From Rhodococcus sp. KBS0724 (lineage in GTDB: Bacteria; Actinomycetota; Actinomycetes; Mycobacteriales; Mycobacteriaceae), in assembly GCF_005938745.2 (NCBI RefSeq), contig NZ_VCBX02000001.1:3982501-4046500 (forward strand): 64,000 nucleotides of DNA, given 5' to 3'. The position numbers and the translations under genes were made by a program. Of the stretch, positions 1 to 9,722 are shown piece after piece. Numbering within the stretch: position 1 is the first letter of the stretch; every line of letters starts with the position of its first letter. The notes beneath the pieces were generated by a model. It did no database searches and was not told the DNA's origin. It saw only the letters and a list, made by a program, of their open reading frames with translations.

Positions 1-1
1 C

Positions 2-2680
2 GTGGCAAGTGCCGTCGCTGCAGAAACGGCTGTGGCGCACGTGAGTGGACTCGACGCGGACCGAATACTGCGGGGTCTTCTCGGTCTGATCCGACATACA
101 TTGCGAACCAACTACTTTGTCCGTGACGAGCTCGAGTTCGACCACTTGTCTCTCAAGTTCGACTCGGAGAGGATTAGTGAATTACCCGCTCCGCGACCCA
201 AGTTCGAGATTCTTGTCTATTCGCCGTCGGTGGCGGGTGTACACCTACGTTTCGGTTCGGTGGCCAGGGGTGGACTTCGATGGTCCGATCGCAAAGAGGA
301 TTATCGAACCGAAGTACTCGGGCTGGTCAAGGCGCAAGCTGTCAAGAATGCTGTGATCGTGCCGGTCGGAGCCAAGGGCGGGTTCGTGGTGAAGCGTCCT
401 CCGCTCCCCACGGGCGTGGCTGCCATCGATCGAGAAGCGTTACTGGCGTCGGGGATCAGCAACTATCGAACGTTCATCGGTGGACTCTTGGATGTGACCG
501 ACAACGTCGATTCGCAGTCGGGAACGGTATTACCTGCGCCGAAGGTGGTTCGGCATGACGCCGACGACACGTATCTTGTCGTAGCTGCGGACAAAGGGAC
601 GGCAAAGTTCTCCGATATCGCGAACGATGTTGCAGCGCAATACGACTTCTGGCTCGGTGATGCCTTCGCGTCTGGTGGATCGGTGGGATACGACCACAAG
701 GCAATGGGAATCACCGCGCGGGGAGCATGGGAAAGCGTGCGACGTCACTTTCGGGAACTTGGCGTCGATACCCAGACCGAGGATTTCACCGTGGTCGGTA
801 TCGGCGACATGAGTGGCGACGTGTTCGGCAACGGAATGCTGTGCAGCAGGAAGATTCGACTGATTGCCGCGTTCGATCACCGTCACATCTTTGTCGATCC
901 TGATCCGTCCGCGGGTGATTCCTTCGAGGAACGATCGCGTCTGTTCGCTTTACCTCGGTCCTCCTGGGCGGACTACGACTCGACGATGATCAGCTCCGGC
1001 GGCGGAGTGTGGGATCGCTCCGCGAAATCCGTGCCGATCAGCGCAGAAATGAGGGCTGCGCTTGGCCTCGATTCGGATGTCACCGCGATGACTCCGCCGG
1101 AACTGGTTCGTGTGATCCTGAGGGCGCCGGTAGATCTGCTGTGGAACGGCGGAATCGGAACGTATGTCAAATGCGTGGCGGAGTCCGACCTCGACGTCGG
1201 TGACAAGAGCAACGATTCCGTTCGGGTGAACGGGAACGAATTGCGCGTTCGAGTGGTCGGTGAAGGCGGCAACCTCGGTCTGACTCAGGCGGGGCGCATC
1301 GAGTTCGCACGTACCGGTGGCCGCATCAACACCGATGCGCTGGACAACTCGGCGGGAGTCGACTGCTCGGACCACGAAGTCAACATCAAGGTGCTAGTCG
1401 ATGGATTGATTGCGTTAGGTTCGCGAACGCGAGAGGAGCGTTCGGAACTTCTTGCCTCCATGACGGGCGAAGTATCCGCTCTTGTCCTGGCGGACAACCA
1501 TTCTCAGAACGAACTGATGGGAACAACCCGCGCTGACTGCGCCCAGATGCTCGGAGTGCACAGTCGCCTGATCAGCAGCCTGGAGGCTAAGGGATCGCTG
1601 GACCGCCGTCTCGAAGTACTGCCGACAAAAAAGGAGGTGGCGGCACTGCGAAAATCCGGGCTCGGCTTGTCCTCTCCGGAACTCGCGACGTTGACGGCTC
1701 ACATCAAACTCGACCTGAAAGCGGAACTTCTGCAGGGCGACTTGATCGACAATCCCGTATTTCTTCCGGTTCTCGTGCAGTACTTCCCGGAGCAATTGCG
1801 TGATCACTGCGAAGGCATCGTCCGGCATCCACTTCGCCGCGAGATCATTGCCACCGTACTCACCAACGAGGTTGTCGACCGTGGCGGAATCACCTACGTT
1901 TTCCGGCTCGGAGAGGAAATCGGGGCGAGGCCCGAAGACGCTGTGCGTGCTTTCACGATCGTCACCGCGGTTTTCGGATTACGTGAACTGTGGGCCGAGA
2001 TTCGAGATGCTCGGACCACAACAGATGTGTCCGACGAGCTGATTCTCCTCACCAGGAGACTGCTCGATCGTGCGTCACGGTGGATGCTGACGCGACGGCC
2101 ACAACCCTTGGCCGTCGGTGCTGAAATCCTGTCGTTCCGTAAACCGTTCGTTTCAGCTTCGGAGTTGTTGCGTGAATGGATGGTGGGTTCCGACCTGCAG
2201 AACCTTGCCGCGCGATCGAGCGCGATCACGGAGAAAGGCGCTCCCGAGACAGTTGTGCACCGAGTTGAGTTGCTTCTCGATCAATTCGGCCTTCTCGATG
2301 TTGTCGAAATCTCCGATCGTGCAGGCCGCGATCTTGACGAGACCGGATCACTATACTTCCGCTTGAGTGAATACGTCGGTCTTGTTCCGATGCTCAACCG
2401 TGTGTCCCGTCTGAGCAAGGACGGACGGTGGAATGCGTTGGCGAGACTGTCGCTGCGGGACGAGTTGTACGCCACGATACGGGCCCTCACACTCGACGTC
2501 CTGAACACGGGGGCAGCGGGTGAGTCCACCGAGTCGAAGCTTGCAGGCTGGGAGGTGAGAAATGCTCCCAGGATCGAACGGTCCCGACTGACGTTGGCAG
2601 AGATCGAAGATTCAGGTGAACGTGACCTGGCCGCGCTTTCCGTCGCGACCAGCCAATTGCGGCGGATGGTCAACCAGTGA
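2..2680 (+). CDS. gdh: NAD-specific glutamate dehydrogenase, large type (3' part)
   Basis: C-terminal 892 residues of a large NAD-dependent glutamate dehydrogenase, which converts glutamate to 2-oxoglutarate and ammonia. The open frame runs off the left edge; family members are about 1,500-1,600 residues, so roughly the N-terminal 40% is missing and the GTG at position 2 is not expected to be the true start. The catalytic core is recognisable near residues 80-135 (GGLRWSDRKEDYRTEV, then VKNAVIVPVGAKGGFVVKR) and the nucleotide-binding part near residue 265 (GIGDMSGDVFGNGML). The stop overlaps the start of the following GntR-type gene (GTGATG), which suggests co-transcription. Family assignment is from conserved motifs; coenzyme choice follows from the family. 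Confidence 0.93.
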   Translation: MASAVAAETAVAHVSGLDADRILRGLLGLIRHTLRTNYFVRDELEFDHLSLKFDSERISELPAPRPKFEILVYSPSVAGVHLRFGSVARGGLRWSDRKEDYRTEVLGLVKAQAVKNAVIVPVGAKGGFVVKRPPLPTGVAAIDREALLASGISNYRTFIGGLLDVTDNVDSQSGTVLPAPKVVRHDADDTYLVVAADKGTAKFSDIANDVAAQYDFWLGDAFASGGSVGYDHKAMGITARGAWESVRRHFRELGVDTQTEDFTVVGIGDMSGDVFGNGMLCSRKIRLIAAFDHRHIFVDPDPSAGDSFEERSRLFALPRSSWADYDSTMISSGGGVWDRSAKSVPISAEMRAALGLDSDVTAMTPPELVRVILRAPVDLLWNGGIGTYVKCVAESDLDVGDKSNDSVRVNGNELRVRVVGEGGNLGLTQAGRIEFARTGGRINTDALDNSAGVDCSDHEVNIKVLVDGLIALGSRTREERSELLASMTGEVSALVLADNHSQNELMGTTRADCAQMLGVHSRLISSLEAKGSLDRRLEVLPTKKEVAALRKSGLGLSSPELATLTAHIKLDLKAELLQGDLIDNPVFLPVLVQYFPEQLRDHCEGIVRHPLRREIIATVLTNEVVDRGGITYVFRLGEEIGARPEDAVRAFTIVTAVFGLRELWAEIRDARTTTDVSDELILLTRRLLDRASRWMLTRRPQPLAVGAEILSFRKPFVSASELLREWMVGSDLQNLAARSSAITEKGAPETVVHRVELLLDQFGLLDVVEISDRAGRDLDETGSLYFRLSEYVGLVPMLNRVSRLSKDGRWNALARLSLRDELYATIRALTLDVLNTGAAGESTESKLAGWEVRNAPRIERSRLTLAEIEDSGERDLAALSVATSQLRRMVNQ

Positions 2681-2784
2681 TGCGGAGGCCAGCGGTGCAG
2701 ACTGGCAGAATGCCCGAAACGGATAGACTTCGATCACCGGGTGGGAGAACCGACTTGGTGGTTTCCTACGAACAGGTGCAGACG

Positions 2785-3540
2785 ATGGCGATTGCCGAGG
2801 TAGACGCAGAACTCGCGCTGCTGTTCAACGAGGCAGGCGGCGAATCCGCTCCGGCGTACGAGCGTGTCAAGAACTTGGTGATCTCCCAAATCAATTCCGG
2901 ACGATGGACCGAGGGTGATCAACTACCGTCGGAGAACCAGTTGGTCAGTGCGCTGGGACTTTCGCGTATGACGATCAACCGTGCGCTTCGTGAACTAACC
3001 AATGACGGCCTCATCGTGCGGATGATCGGCGTCGGAACATTTGTAGCGGCGACCAAGGCTGCGTCGCCGTTGTTCGAGGTCAAGAACATCGCCGACGAAA
3101 TTCAACGACGGGGTCACCGACATCGCACGGAGGTTGCCTTCGTCCGAGAAGAGGAAACCGACCACACACAGACGTTCCTTCGGGAATCTGTCGGGAAGAC
3201 GATCTTCCATTCGCTGATGGTGCATTTCGAGGACGAGACGCCAATCCAGGTCGAGGACCGATACGTGAATCCGCGTGAGGCCCCGGAGTACTTGTCTCAG
3301 GATTTTGCGACCGTGACTCCCAATAATTATCTCAGCGAGGTGGCACCCCTGGTACGTGGTGAGCACATCGTGGAAGCAGTATTGGGCAGCGCCGACGAAT
3401 GCAAACTCCTGCACATCGATCGCGCCGAACCCTGCTTGTTGATCCGCCGGCGCACATGGTCAGCCCACGGGTTGGTCAGCGCAGCCCGGTTGATTCATCC
3501 CGGCTCACGCAACCGACTGGAAGGCACATTCGAGCGGTGA
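2785..3540 (+). CDS. GntR-family regulator, HutC subfamily (UTRA domain)
   Basis: A 251-residue protein from ATG 2785; an in-frame GTG at 2677 overlapping the dehydrogenase stop would give 287 residues, but the extra 36 residues have no domain character. The N-terminal winged helix is clear (YERVKNLVISQINSGRW, LPSENQLVSALGLSRMTINR, VGTFVA), followed by a UTRA ligand-binding domain (from about LFEVKNIADEI to IHPGSRNRLEG). HutC members usually repress histidine-utilisation genes and sense urocanate. No hut gene is in view, but its position after a glutamate dehydrogenase fits a role in glutamate or histidine nitrogen metabolism; this is inference. Confidence 0.85.
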   Translation: MAIAEVDAELALLFNEAGGESAPAYERVKNLVISQINSGRWTEGDQLPSENQLVSALGLSRMTINRALRELTNDGLIVRMIGVGTFVAATKAASPLFEVKNIADEIQRRGHRHRTEVAFVREEETDHTQTFLRESVGKTIFHSLMVHFEDETPIQVEDRYVNPREAPEYLSQDFATVTPNNYLSEVAPLVRGEHIVEAVLGSADECKLLHIDRAEPCLLIRRRTWSAHGLVSAARLIHPGSRNRLEGTFER

Positions 3541-3937
3541 CCCCACGGCTGCACTGGCACTCGTTGTGTGGCCGGGCGGGATAACCTGCCGCGCGGCTTG
3601 GCTCCGGGGGGGTCAGCTAAGACCCTCACTACAACGACCCATTTCTCTTGCACGAGAACCTGCAAGTTGGTAGATCCTGGAGCTGCGGTGTACGTCAACG
3701 CCTCACAATTTGGAACCTGAGACATTGACTCTCAGGTGGGGCAACCGAGATCGCATTGTTATCGATGATGTTTCTCTCCGAAAACCATACGAACTCCGCT
3801 GAGACCTGCACACACGTAGGTCTCTGTGACTCGGTCCGATTGAGTCAGGTGTTTGCTCCGAAGCACGGCCTTGAGCGTTTCTGCCTTCTCGATCGCGTTC
3901 CATCGACGCGCACGGCGCAGCGCATTGCGGATCTCCG
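3541..3937. other. Intergenic stretch before the IS remnant
   Basis: About 400 bases without a convincing gene. It holds a short perfect hairpin (GAGACCT at 3801-3807 pairing with AGGTCTC at 3818-3824). Open frames on both strands are present, but none shows recognisable domains; the long minus-strand frame crosses the transposase remnant antisense. It may be the decayed 5' part of the insertion element. Confidence 0.4.
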
Positions 3938-4650
3938 GTGATCGACAATCTCGCAGCCGTCGATGGTGTCGGTGCCTGGGGCGGCCTGCACCGTCGACCG
4001 TTTGAAGCGCGACGAAGGACCGAAGGGGTGGCCAGGGCAGACAGCACCGAACCACAATTCCAGGAGACAAGGACAGTCGGGGGACACCGGACGTGCTCGA
4101 TCGCGATTTCACCGCCCAAGCTCCGAACCGCGCATGGGTTATACCGATTTCACCTATTGCCGAACGTGGGCAGGGTTCGTCTACGTCACATTCGTGATCG
4201 ACTGCTTCTCCCAGGCAATCGTCGGCTGGCACGCCTCCACAGTGAAGGACACGGCCATAGTCACCACGGTGTTGAAGATGGCGTTGTGACGACGCGATCA
4301 CTGCGGACATCGGGTCGGCAATGGGTTGATCCATCACAGCGATGCCGATAGCCAACATACATCTATTTCCTTCGCGGAAACGCTTGTGTTGGAAGGGATT
4401 GCAGCTGCAATTGGAAGTGTCGGCGACGCCTACGACAATGCCCTCACGGAGTCGACGATCGGACTGCTGAAAGACAGAAGCGATTTCCAAGAGCAGTCCG
4501 TTTCGGCAAGGGCCCGATCAAGACAATCGACGACCTCGAATTCTTGGGCAATGGAGTGGGTGGATTGGTCCAATGCCCGTTGCCTGCACAGCACCTTGGA
4601 CTACGTCCCTCCGGACTAGTTCGAAGCCGTCTGAATACTCTCAACTACCG
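3938..4650 (+). mobile_element. Degenerate IS3-family insertion sequence (orfB transposase remnant)
   Basis: Remnant of an IS3-family orfB (DDE integrase, rve domain) transposase. Near 3990 one frame reads CTVDRLKRDEG, like the N-terminal CTVERLMRDLG of the family. Near 4093-4137 another frame reads LDRDFTAQAPNRAWV, and from about 4140 a third stretch reads TDFTYCRTWAGFVYV, then FVIDCFSQAIVGWHAS, stopping at TGA 4287-4289. A further frame, 4326-4619, reads IHHSDADSQ, GSVGDAYDNALTESTIG and RCLHSTLDYVPPD, the C-terminal signature carrying the last catalytic acidic residue. At least two frameshifts and a stop inactivate it. No clean terminal inverted repeats or target duplication could be found by eye, so the outer borders are approximate. 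Confidence 0.85.
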
Positions 4651-4848
4651 ATTCTCCAGCCGGAGATATCGCCCGTATAGAGCGGCAAGAAACCCGGCAC
4701 GGTTCAAAGTAGATCAGAACCAAAACTCAGATGCCGCTGACACCATTCACGGTGCAAGTCGGACTACTCTGAACTTAAGCAGTTGATGTGGGCGTGCTGC
4801 TCACTGGATTGATTGGCCTCAATTGCGGGGCGTATGAGGGTGACGTGG

Positions 4849-7800
4849 ATGAGTGATTTCGATCCACACTCAACACAGCGGGACACCGCCCGCGTTATCG
4901 CCGAGGAACTCATCGCGACAGGGTTCGCTGATGTCCGTGCGATCGGTCGTGGCGGGTTCGGTGTTGTGTTCCGCTGCCGGCAACCGGCCTTGGACCGCGT
5001 GGTCGCGGTGAAGGTACTCACCGCTGATGTCGACTCGGAGAGTAAGGCGCGTTTCTTGCGCGAACAACGTGCGATGGGCCGGGTCTCTGGTCATCCTCAT
5101 ATCGTGACCGTGCACGATGTCGGCACAACCGGTAGCGGTCGCCCGTTCATCGTTATGCAATATCATCCACGTGGTTCGCTAGAGGCCGAGATCCGCCAGA
5201 ACGGTACGCTTCCGTGGACCGAAGTCCTTCGGGTTGGTGCCAAGCTTGCGGGTGCGCTCGAGACCCTGCATCGGATGGGCGTACTTCACCGGGATGTCAA
5301 GCCCGGAAACATCCTCATCACTGATTACGGGCAACCCCAATTGACCGACTTCGGTATCGCGCGCATCGCCGGGGAGTTCGAGACTGTCGCGGGAACAGTT
5401 ATGGGTTCGCCTGCCTTCACCGCGCCGGAAGTACTTCGAGGAGAAGCTCCTTCGGTGGCCTCCGATATCTACGGTTTGGGAGCAACACTGTTCTGTGCTC
5501 TCACAGGGCATGCCGCCTTCGAGCGGCACAGCGGTGAACATGTAGTGGCGCAATTCCTGCGCATCACATCTGAACCGACTCCCGAACTGACTGGTGCAGA
5601 TATCCCTGAGGATCTCCGCGTGATAATCGAACGGTCGATGGCTCGCACAGTCGGCGACCGGCCGGTGTCTGCGGAAGAAGTGGGAAACCTCCTTGTCGAT
5701 GCTGCACGCCACAACAACCGGAACGTGGACGAGATGGAACTTCAGGCCGGGTCGCGCGATTACCGAGCAGATGAGGTGGGCGCAGATCGCGGCGCTGTGT
5801 CGACGGGACGTGAGCAATGCTCTGTAGGAGAGATCTCGTCATCACCGGGCCTGCCACGACGTACCAAAGACGGAAGCCTGCCGTGCGAGTTGACCAGCTT
5901 CATCGGTCGTCGCCACGAGTTGACCGAGGCCAAACGTCTTCTGTCGGGCTCTCGGTTGGTGACGTTTACAGGGACAGGTGGCGTCGGTAAGACGCGGTTG
6001 GCGTTGAAAGTCGGCTCGGATGTGCGTCGCACTTTTGCCGATGGGGTGTGGTTGGTGGAACTGGGACAGCTTCGCGATCCGGCACTGCTGGCACATACTT
6101 TCGCCGACACGGTCGGCTTGCAGCAACGTTCCGCGCAGCCACCATTGACAATGCTGGTCGAATACCTCACGGAAAAGCAGTTACTGCTGATCGTCGACAA
6201 CTGTGAGCACATGATCCTCCCGGTCGCAGAACTAGTCGAAGCGCTGCTCCATGTGTGTCCTGACCTGAAGGTCCTCGCTACCAGCCGTGAACCTCTGGGC
6301 ATTGGCGGTGAGACAGTAATGAGGGTGCCTCCACTTACGGTTCCGGGGACCACCCTCCCTCGCCAACCCCGGCATGGAGCAGCGATTTCCGACGCGGTCG
6401 CACTTTTCGTCGAGCGGGCGAAAGCGGCGGTACCGAACTTCGACCTCACCGATGCCGATCAAGCAGCGATCATGCAGATCTGCCGACAGCTCGACGGGTT
6501 GCCATTGTCGATCGAGCTGGCGGCGGTGCGGTTGCGATCGATGTCAGCGACACAGATCCTCGACAGAATGACCGACAGGTACGCCCTGCTGACCCGGGGC
6601 CACCGCGGCGCACCGAGTCGACAGCAGTCGCTACGCTTGTCGATCGACTGGAGCTACTGGCTGTGCTCCCCGGACGAGCAGCGACTGTGGGCGCAGGTCT
6701 CCATATTTGCAGGTTCCTTCGACCTCGACGATGTCGGAGGGGTAAGCGGTCGACTGTTCGGCGCGGTGCCACTAGTGGACGTTGTCGACTCACTGGTAGG
6801 TAAGTCGGTTCTCACTCGTGAAGAAACTGCCGCCAGGGTGCGATTTAGCCTGTTGGAGACTCTCCGCGCGTACGGTCGTGGAAGACTTCGGGAAGCCGGT
6901 GAGTATGCAACTCTGCAGCGCAGGCATCGGGATTACTACCTCCAGATGGTGAAACAATCGGAGTCCGAGTGGATTTCGCCAAAACAGGCAGAATGGATCA
7001 CCCGGTTGCGGCAAGAACAACCGAACATCCGCGATGCTCTCGAGTACTCTGCCTCGGAGATCGGTGAGGCCGTTACCGGCCTGGAAATGGCAAGCGGCTT
7101 GTACCCATTCTGGTACACCCGCGGTTTGTTCAGTGAGGGCCGGCGTTGGATGGGCAGACTTCTCGCCGTCGACAAGGAATCCGCGACGGCGCAACGAATA
7201 AAAACCATGTGCTGGAGCGCCGAGATGGCAGGCATGCAAGGGGATTTCGTCGCGGCGACACCCCTTTTGGTGAAGGCCCGAGAACTGGCCCAACATCTGG
7301 GCGAGGACGAAATCAGCGCGGTGGTGTCCTATGTGGAAGGGAACTTGGCGTTGTACAGCGGTGACACGAGCCGAGCGGTCACTCTATTCGAGCGCGCTCT
7401 CGACGGTTTGCACCCTGAGACGAATCTCGTTCGACGGATCGAAGCCCTGGTATCTCTCGGAGTCGCCGGATGGGTGCTCGGAGATGCCCCGCTCGCCGTC
7501 GCATCACATCACGAAGTGTTGACAGTCACCCGAGAACATGGTGAATCCGTGTACCGCGCATATTCACTGTGGTCACTCGGCCTCGTGTCGTGGACTCAGG
7601 GACAATTACGCGAGGGAAGTGAGTTCTTGTCGGAAGGAATACGATCCGCTCATCACGTCGACGATCCAGTTACCGGTGCACTGTGTGTCGAAGCGTTGAG
7701 TTGGATTGCTGCAGAAGAAGGTCGAGACGAAAGAGCGGCGGTGCTCATGGGTGCTGCCCGAGCGCTCCGAAAGATCGTGAGCGGTCCGACAGTGCACATT

Positions 7801-8163
7801 CCGGGGATCGTCGACAACCATACTCAGTGCGTACGCCGAACACGAAAGGCGCTCGGTGTCGACGCGTATGCGGCGGCTTATCGGAGCGGGAAGGCCCTCA
7901 GTTTCGACGAAATCACTGCGATAGCTCTCAACGAGACACCTCCCGTTCCCTCAACCCGGCCAAGCGAGGCAGGTAGTAGTTTGACCAAACGCGAGCGCCA
8001 AGTAGCAGAATTGGTCAGTGAGGGTCTGACCAACAAAGAGATTGCGACGAGGCTGTTCATTTCACCCCGTACCGCTCAGGGGCACGTAGAGAACATTCTG
8101 ATCAAGCTAGGGTTTACGTCACGAACCCAGATCGCGGCGTGGCATATCGAACGTGCCCACTAG
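4849..8163 (+). CDS. Ser/Thr protein kinase - STAND ATPase - LuxR-type regulator fusion
   Basis: A 1,104-residue three-part regulator. Start ATG 4849 is preceded by AGGG with 8-nt spacing; in-frame ATG 4834 and TTG 4813 are alternatives. Residues 25-290 are a Hanks-type kinase: glycine loop GRGGFG (33-38), Lys55 in VAVKVL, catalytic HRDVKPGN (Asp149), DFG 167-169. Residues 345-700 are a predicted STAND ATPase with P-loop GTGGVGKT (375-382) and LLIVDNCEH as Walker B. A helical TPR-like region follows, then a C-terminal LuxR helix-turn-helix (about 1045-1104: LTKRERQVAELVSEGLTNKEIA). No transmembrane segment is evident, so a cytoplasmic signal-to-transcription protein is inferred. It resembles PknK-type architecture. 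It stands alone, downstream of the IS remnant. Confidence 0.92.
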   Translation: MSDFDPHSTQRDTARVIAEELIATGFADVRAIGRGGFGVVFRCRQPALDRVVAVKVLTADVDSESKARFLREQRAMGRVSGHPHIVTVHDVGTTGSGRPFIVMQYHPRGSLEAEIRQNGTLPWTEVLRVGAKLAGALETLHRMGVLHRDVKPGNILITDYGQPQLTDFGIARIAGEFETVAGTVMGSPAFTAPEVLRGEAPSVASDIYGLGATLFCALTGHAAFERHSGEHVVAQFLRITSEPTPELTGADIPEDLRVIIERSMARTVGDRPVSAEEVGNLLVDAARHNNRNVDEMELQAGSRDYRADEVGADRGAVSTGREQCSVGEISSSPGLPRRTKDGSLPCELTSFIGRRHELTEAKRLLSGSRLVTFTGTGGVGKTRLALKVGSDVRRTFADGVWLVELGQLRDPALLAHTFADTVGLQQRSAQPPLTMLVEYLTEKQLLLIVDNCEHMILPVAELVEALLHVCPDLKVLATSREPLGIGGETVMRVPPLTVPGTTLPRQPRHGAAISDAVALFVERAKAAVPNFDLTDADQAAIMQICRQLDGLPLSIELAAVRLRSMSATQILDRMTDRYALLTRGHRGAPSRQQSLRLSIDWSYWLCSPDEQRLWAQVSIFAGSFDLDDVGGVSGRLFGAVPLVDVVDSLVGKSVLTREETAARVRFSLLETLRAYGRGRLREAGEYATLQRRHRDYYLQMVKQSESEWISPKQAEWITRLRQEQPNIRDALEYSASEIGEAVTGLEMASGLYPFWYTRGLFSEGRRWMGRLLAVDKESATAQRIKTMCWSAEMAGMQGDFVAATPLLVKARELAQHLGEDEISAVVSYVEGNLALYSGDTSRAVTLFERALDGLHPETNLVRRIEALVSLGVAGWVLGDAPLAVASHHEVLTVTREHGESVYRAYSLWSLGLVSWTQGQLREGSEFLSEGIRSAHHVDDPVTGALCVEALSWIAAEEGRDERAAVLMGAARALRKIVSGPTVHIPGIVDNHTQCVRRTRKALGVDAYAAAYRSGKALSFDEITAIALNETPPVPSTRPSEAGSSLTKRERQVAELVSEGLTNKEIATRLFISPRTAQGHVENILIKLGFTSRTQIAAWHIERAH

Positions 8164-8263
8164 GCCATAGCGCAGATTCATCGTCGCTGGGCAGCGTCGT
8201 GTTTACCGAAACACCATATCGAGTCGGCTGGGCCGGCGCTCCGACGAACTGAACGACGCGATT

Positions 8264-8308
8264 GGTTTGTACGCGTGTGCCGAGTTCGACGACCCACGCG
8301 TACAAACC
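8264..8308. terminator. Bidirectional terminator hairpin between convergent genes
   Basis: Perfect 14-bp inverted repeat (GGTTTGTACGCGTG at 8264-8277, CACGCGTACAAACC at 8295-8308) with a 17-nt loop, lying between the convergent kinase-regulator gene and the MFS transporter gene. The outer GGTTT/AAACC ends suit termination in either direction. Confidence 0.7.
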
Positions 8309-8315
8309 GTCTCAG

Positions 8316-9722
8316 TCAGATTCGCGGCGCGGTCACGGTCTCGAGACCCGCTAATTGACCAGTGGGGCGTGTGGCTCCCACACCGGCGACCGAAGACACT
8401 TCTTCCAACGATCGACCCTTTGTTTCCGGAGACATGAGGAGACAGATCACAAAGGCGACCGCCGTCAGAATCGCTCCGAAGAACATCGTCGTTCCCGTTC
8501 CCAACGTGGAAATGCTCATCGGCAGCAGGTAGGTGCCGGTGGCCGCACCGAAACGGCTGACCGCCGTGGCGATACCGACCGCCGTCGCTCGAAATTCTGT
8601 CGGAAAGAGTTCGTTGGGGTAGATCCACACCAGGATGCTCGGCCCGCCGGAGATGAACGCGTATGCACAAAAAGCTGCGACAACGAACCAGAGCGGCCCG
8701 TCCGCCCATAGCCATAACCCGGTCAACGGTAGAACCATCAGCGCCAATGGGATGACGGCGATGGGGCGTCTACCCCACTTTTCCACGAGAAACAGTGCAG
8801 GAATCGATCCGGCCACGATAAGTCCGATAATGACGGTCTCTACGATGAGACCCACGGATCCGTCGCCGGAAATGGCGAACCCGGACAAGATGGTGGGCAG
8901 GAAGGTCAGCAATGCGTACAGCGGTGTAACCACTGCCAAATAGAGAGCGCTGCACATGATCAGCCGGGCAAGATACTGACCGCGGAAGTAGATCCGGAGG
9001 TCCACCTTCGGTTTGTCGGCCACGGCGTCGATCGCGACTGTGCTCAAGTCCAATCTGGTCCCGTATATCTTTTCGACCACGGCCTCGGCATCCGCCACGC
9101 GGCCGTTCTTGAGGAGCCACCGCGGCGACTCTGGAATCCCACGTCGCACGAGGATCACAATCACACCCAGAATCGCGCTGGAGGCGAGAAGTAACCGCCA
9201 ATGGTCGTTACCGCCGGAGATACCTACCACGAGCGCCCCGACTATGTATGCGGCGACTGCACCCGCTGACCACGCGACGGCGGACATCCCGACCATTGCT
9301 CCACGCTTCTTGGTTGGGGTGAATTCAGTGAGAAGCGAGGTGGCTATCGGATAGTCCGCACCGATCGCAGCGCCGATGACAAAGCGCAAGATGATGAGCT
9401 GCCAGGGCATTTGGACGAACACCGACAAGGCGCAGGCGAGGACCAATACGACAAGATCGAGCGCATACATCTTCTCGCGGCCTATCCGATCGGTGAGAAA
9501 TCCGAATATGCTGGCGCCGAAGAAGATCCCGATGAGTGAGGCGGCGCCGATGAGACCTGATTCGGCGGTTGTCGGGTGAAGCTGTTCGGATACCCCGAGC
9601 AGTGCCACGCCGATGATACTCATAACGTAGCCGTCCAGGAAAGGACCACCACAGCATGCGACCAAAAGTTTGGTGTGAAACCCGCGTTTTGCGGGCCTGT
9701 CCATCACGTCGAAAGAACTCAT
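8316..9722 (-). CDS. MFS transporter (sugar/organic-acid porter type)
   Basis: A 468-residue major facilitator superfamily permease of the inner membrane with about 12 hydrophobic segments. The loop 2-3 signature GFLTDRIGREKMY and the repeat-like loop LVEKWGRRPIAV in the second half are typical of the family, as is the acidic PETKGRSLEE near the C-terminus. It is the last gene of a five-gene minus-strand operon and overlaps the preceding enoyl-CoA hydratase gene by 4 bp. Its context, with acyl-CoA activating and oxidising enzymes, suggests uptake of a carboxylic acid, but the substrate cannot be read from sequence. Confidence 0.9.
   Translation of the reverse strand: MSSFDVMDRPAKRGFHTKLLVACCGGPFLDGYVMSIIGVALLGVSEQLHPTTAESGLIGAASLIGIFFGASIFGFLTDRIGREKMYALDLVVLVLACALSVFVQMPWQLIILRFVIGAAIGADYPIATSLLTEFTPTKKRGAMVGMSAVAWSAGAVAAYIVGALVVGISGGNDHWRLLLASSAILGVIVILVRRGIPESPRWLLKNGRVADAEAVVEKIYGTRLDLSTVAIDAVADKPKVDLRIYFRGQYLARLIMCSALYLAVVTPLYALLTFLPTILSGFAISGDGSVGLIVETVIIGLIVAGSIPALFLVEKWGRRPIAVIPLALMVLPLTGLWLWADGPLWFVVAAFCAYAFISGGPSILVWIYPNELFPTEFRATAVGIATAVSRFGAATGTYLLPMSISTLGTGTTMFFGAILTAVAFVICLLMSPETKGRSLEEVSSVAGVGATRPTGQLAGLETVTAPRI

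Noticed and set aside
3759..4490. 243-codon minus-strand open frame across the IS remnant
   Set aside because: It runs antisense to a recognisable IS3 transposase remnant and shows no domain of its own.
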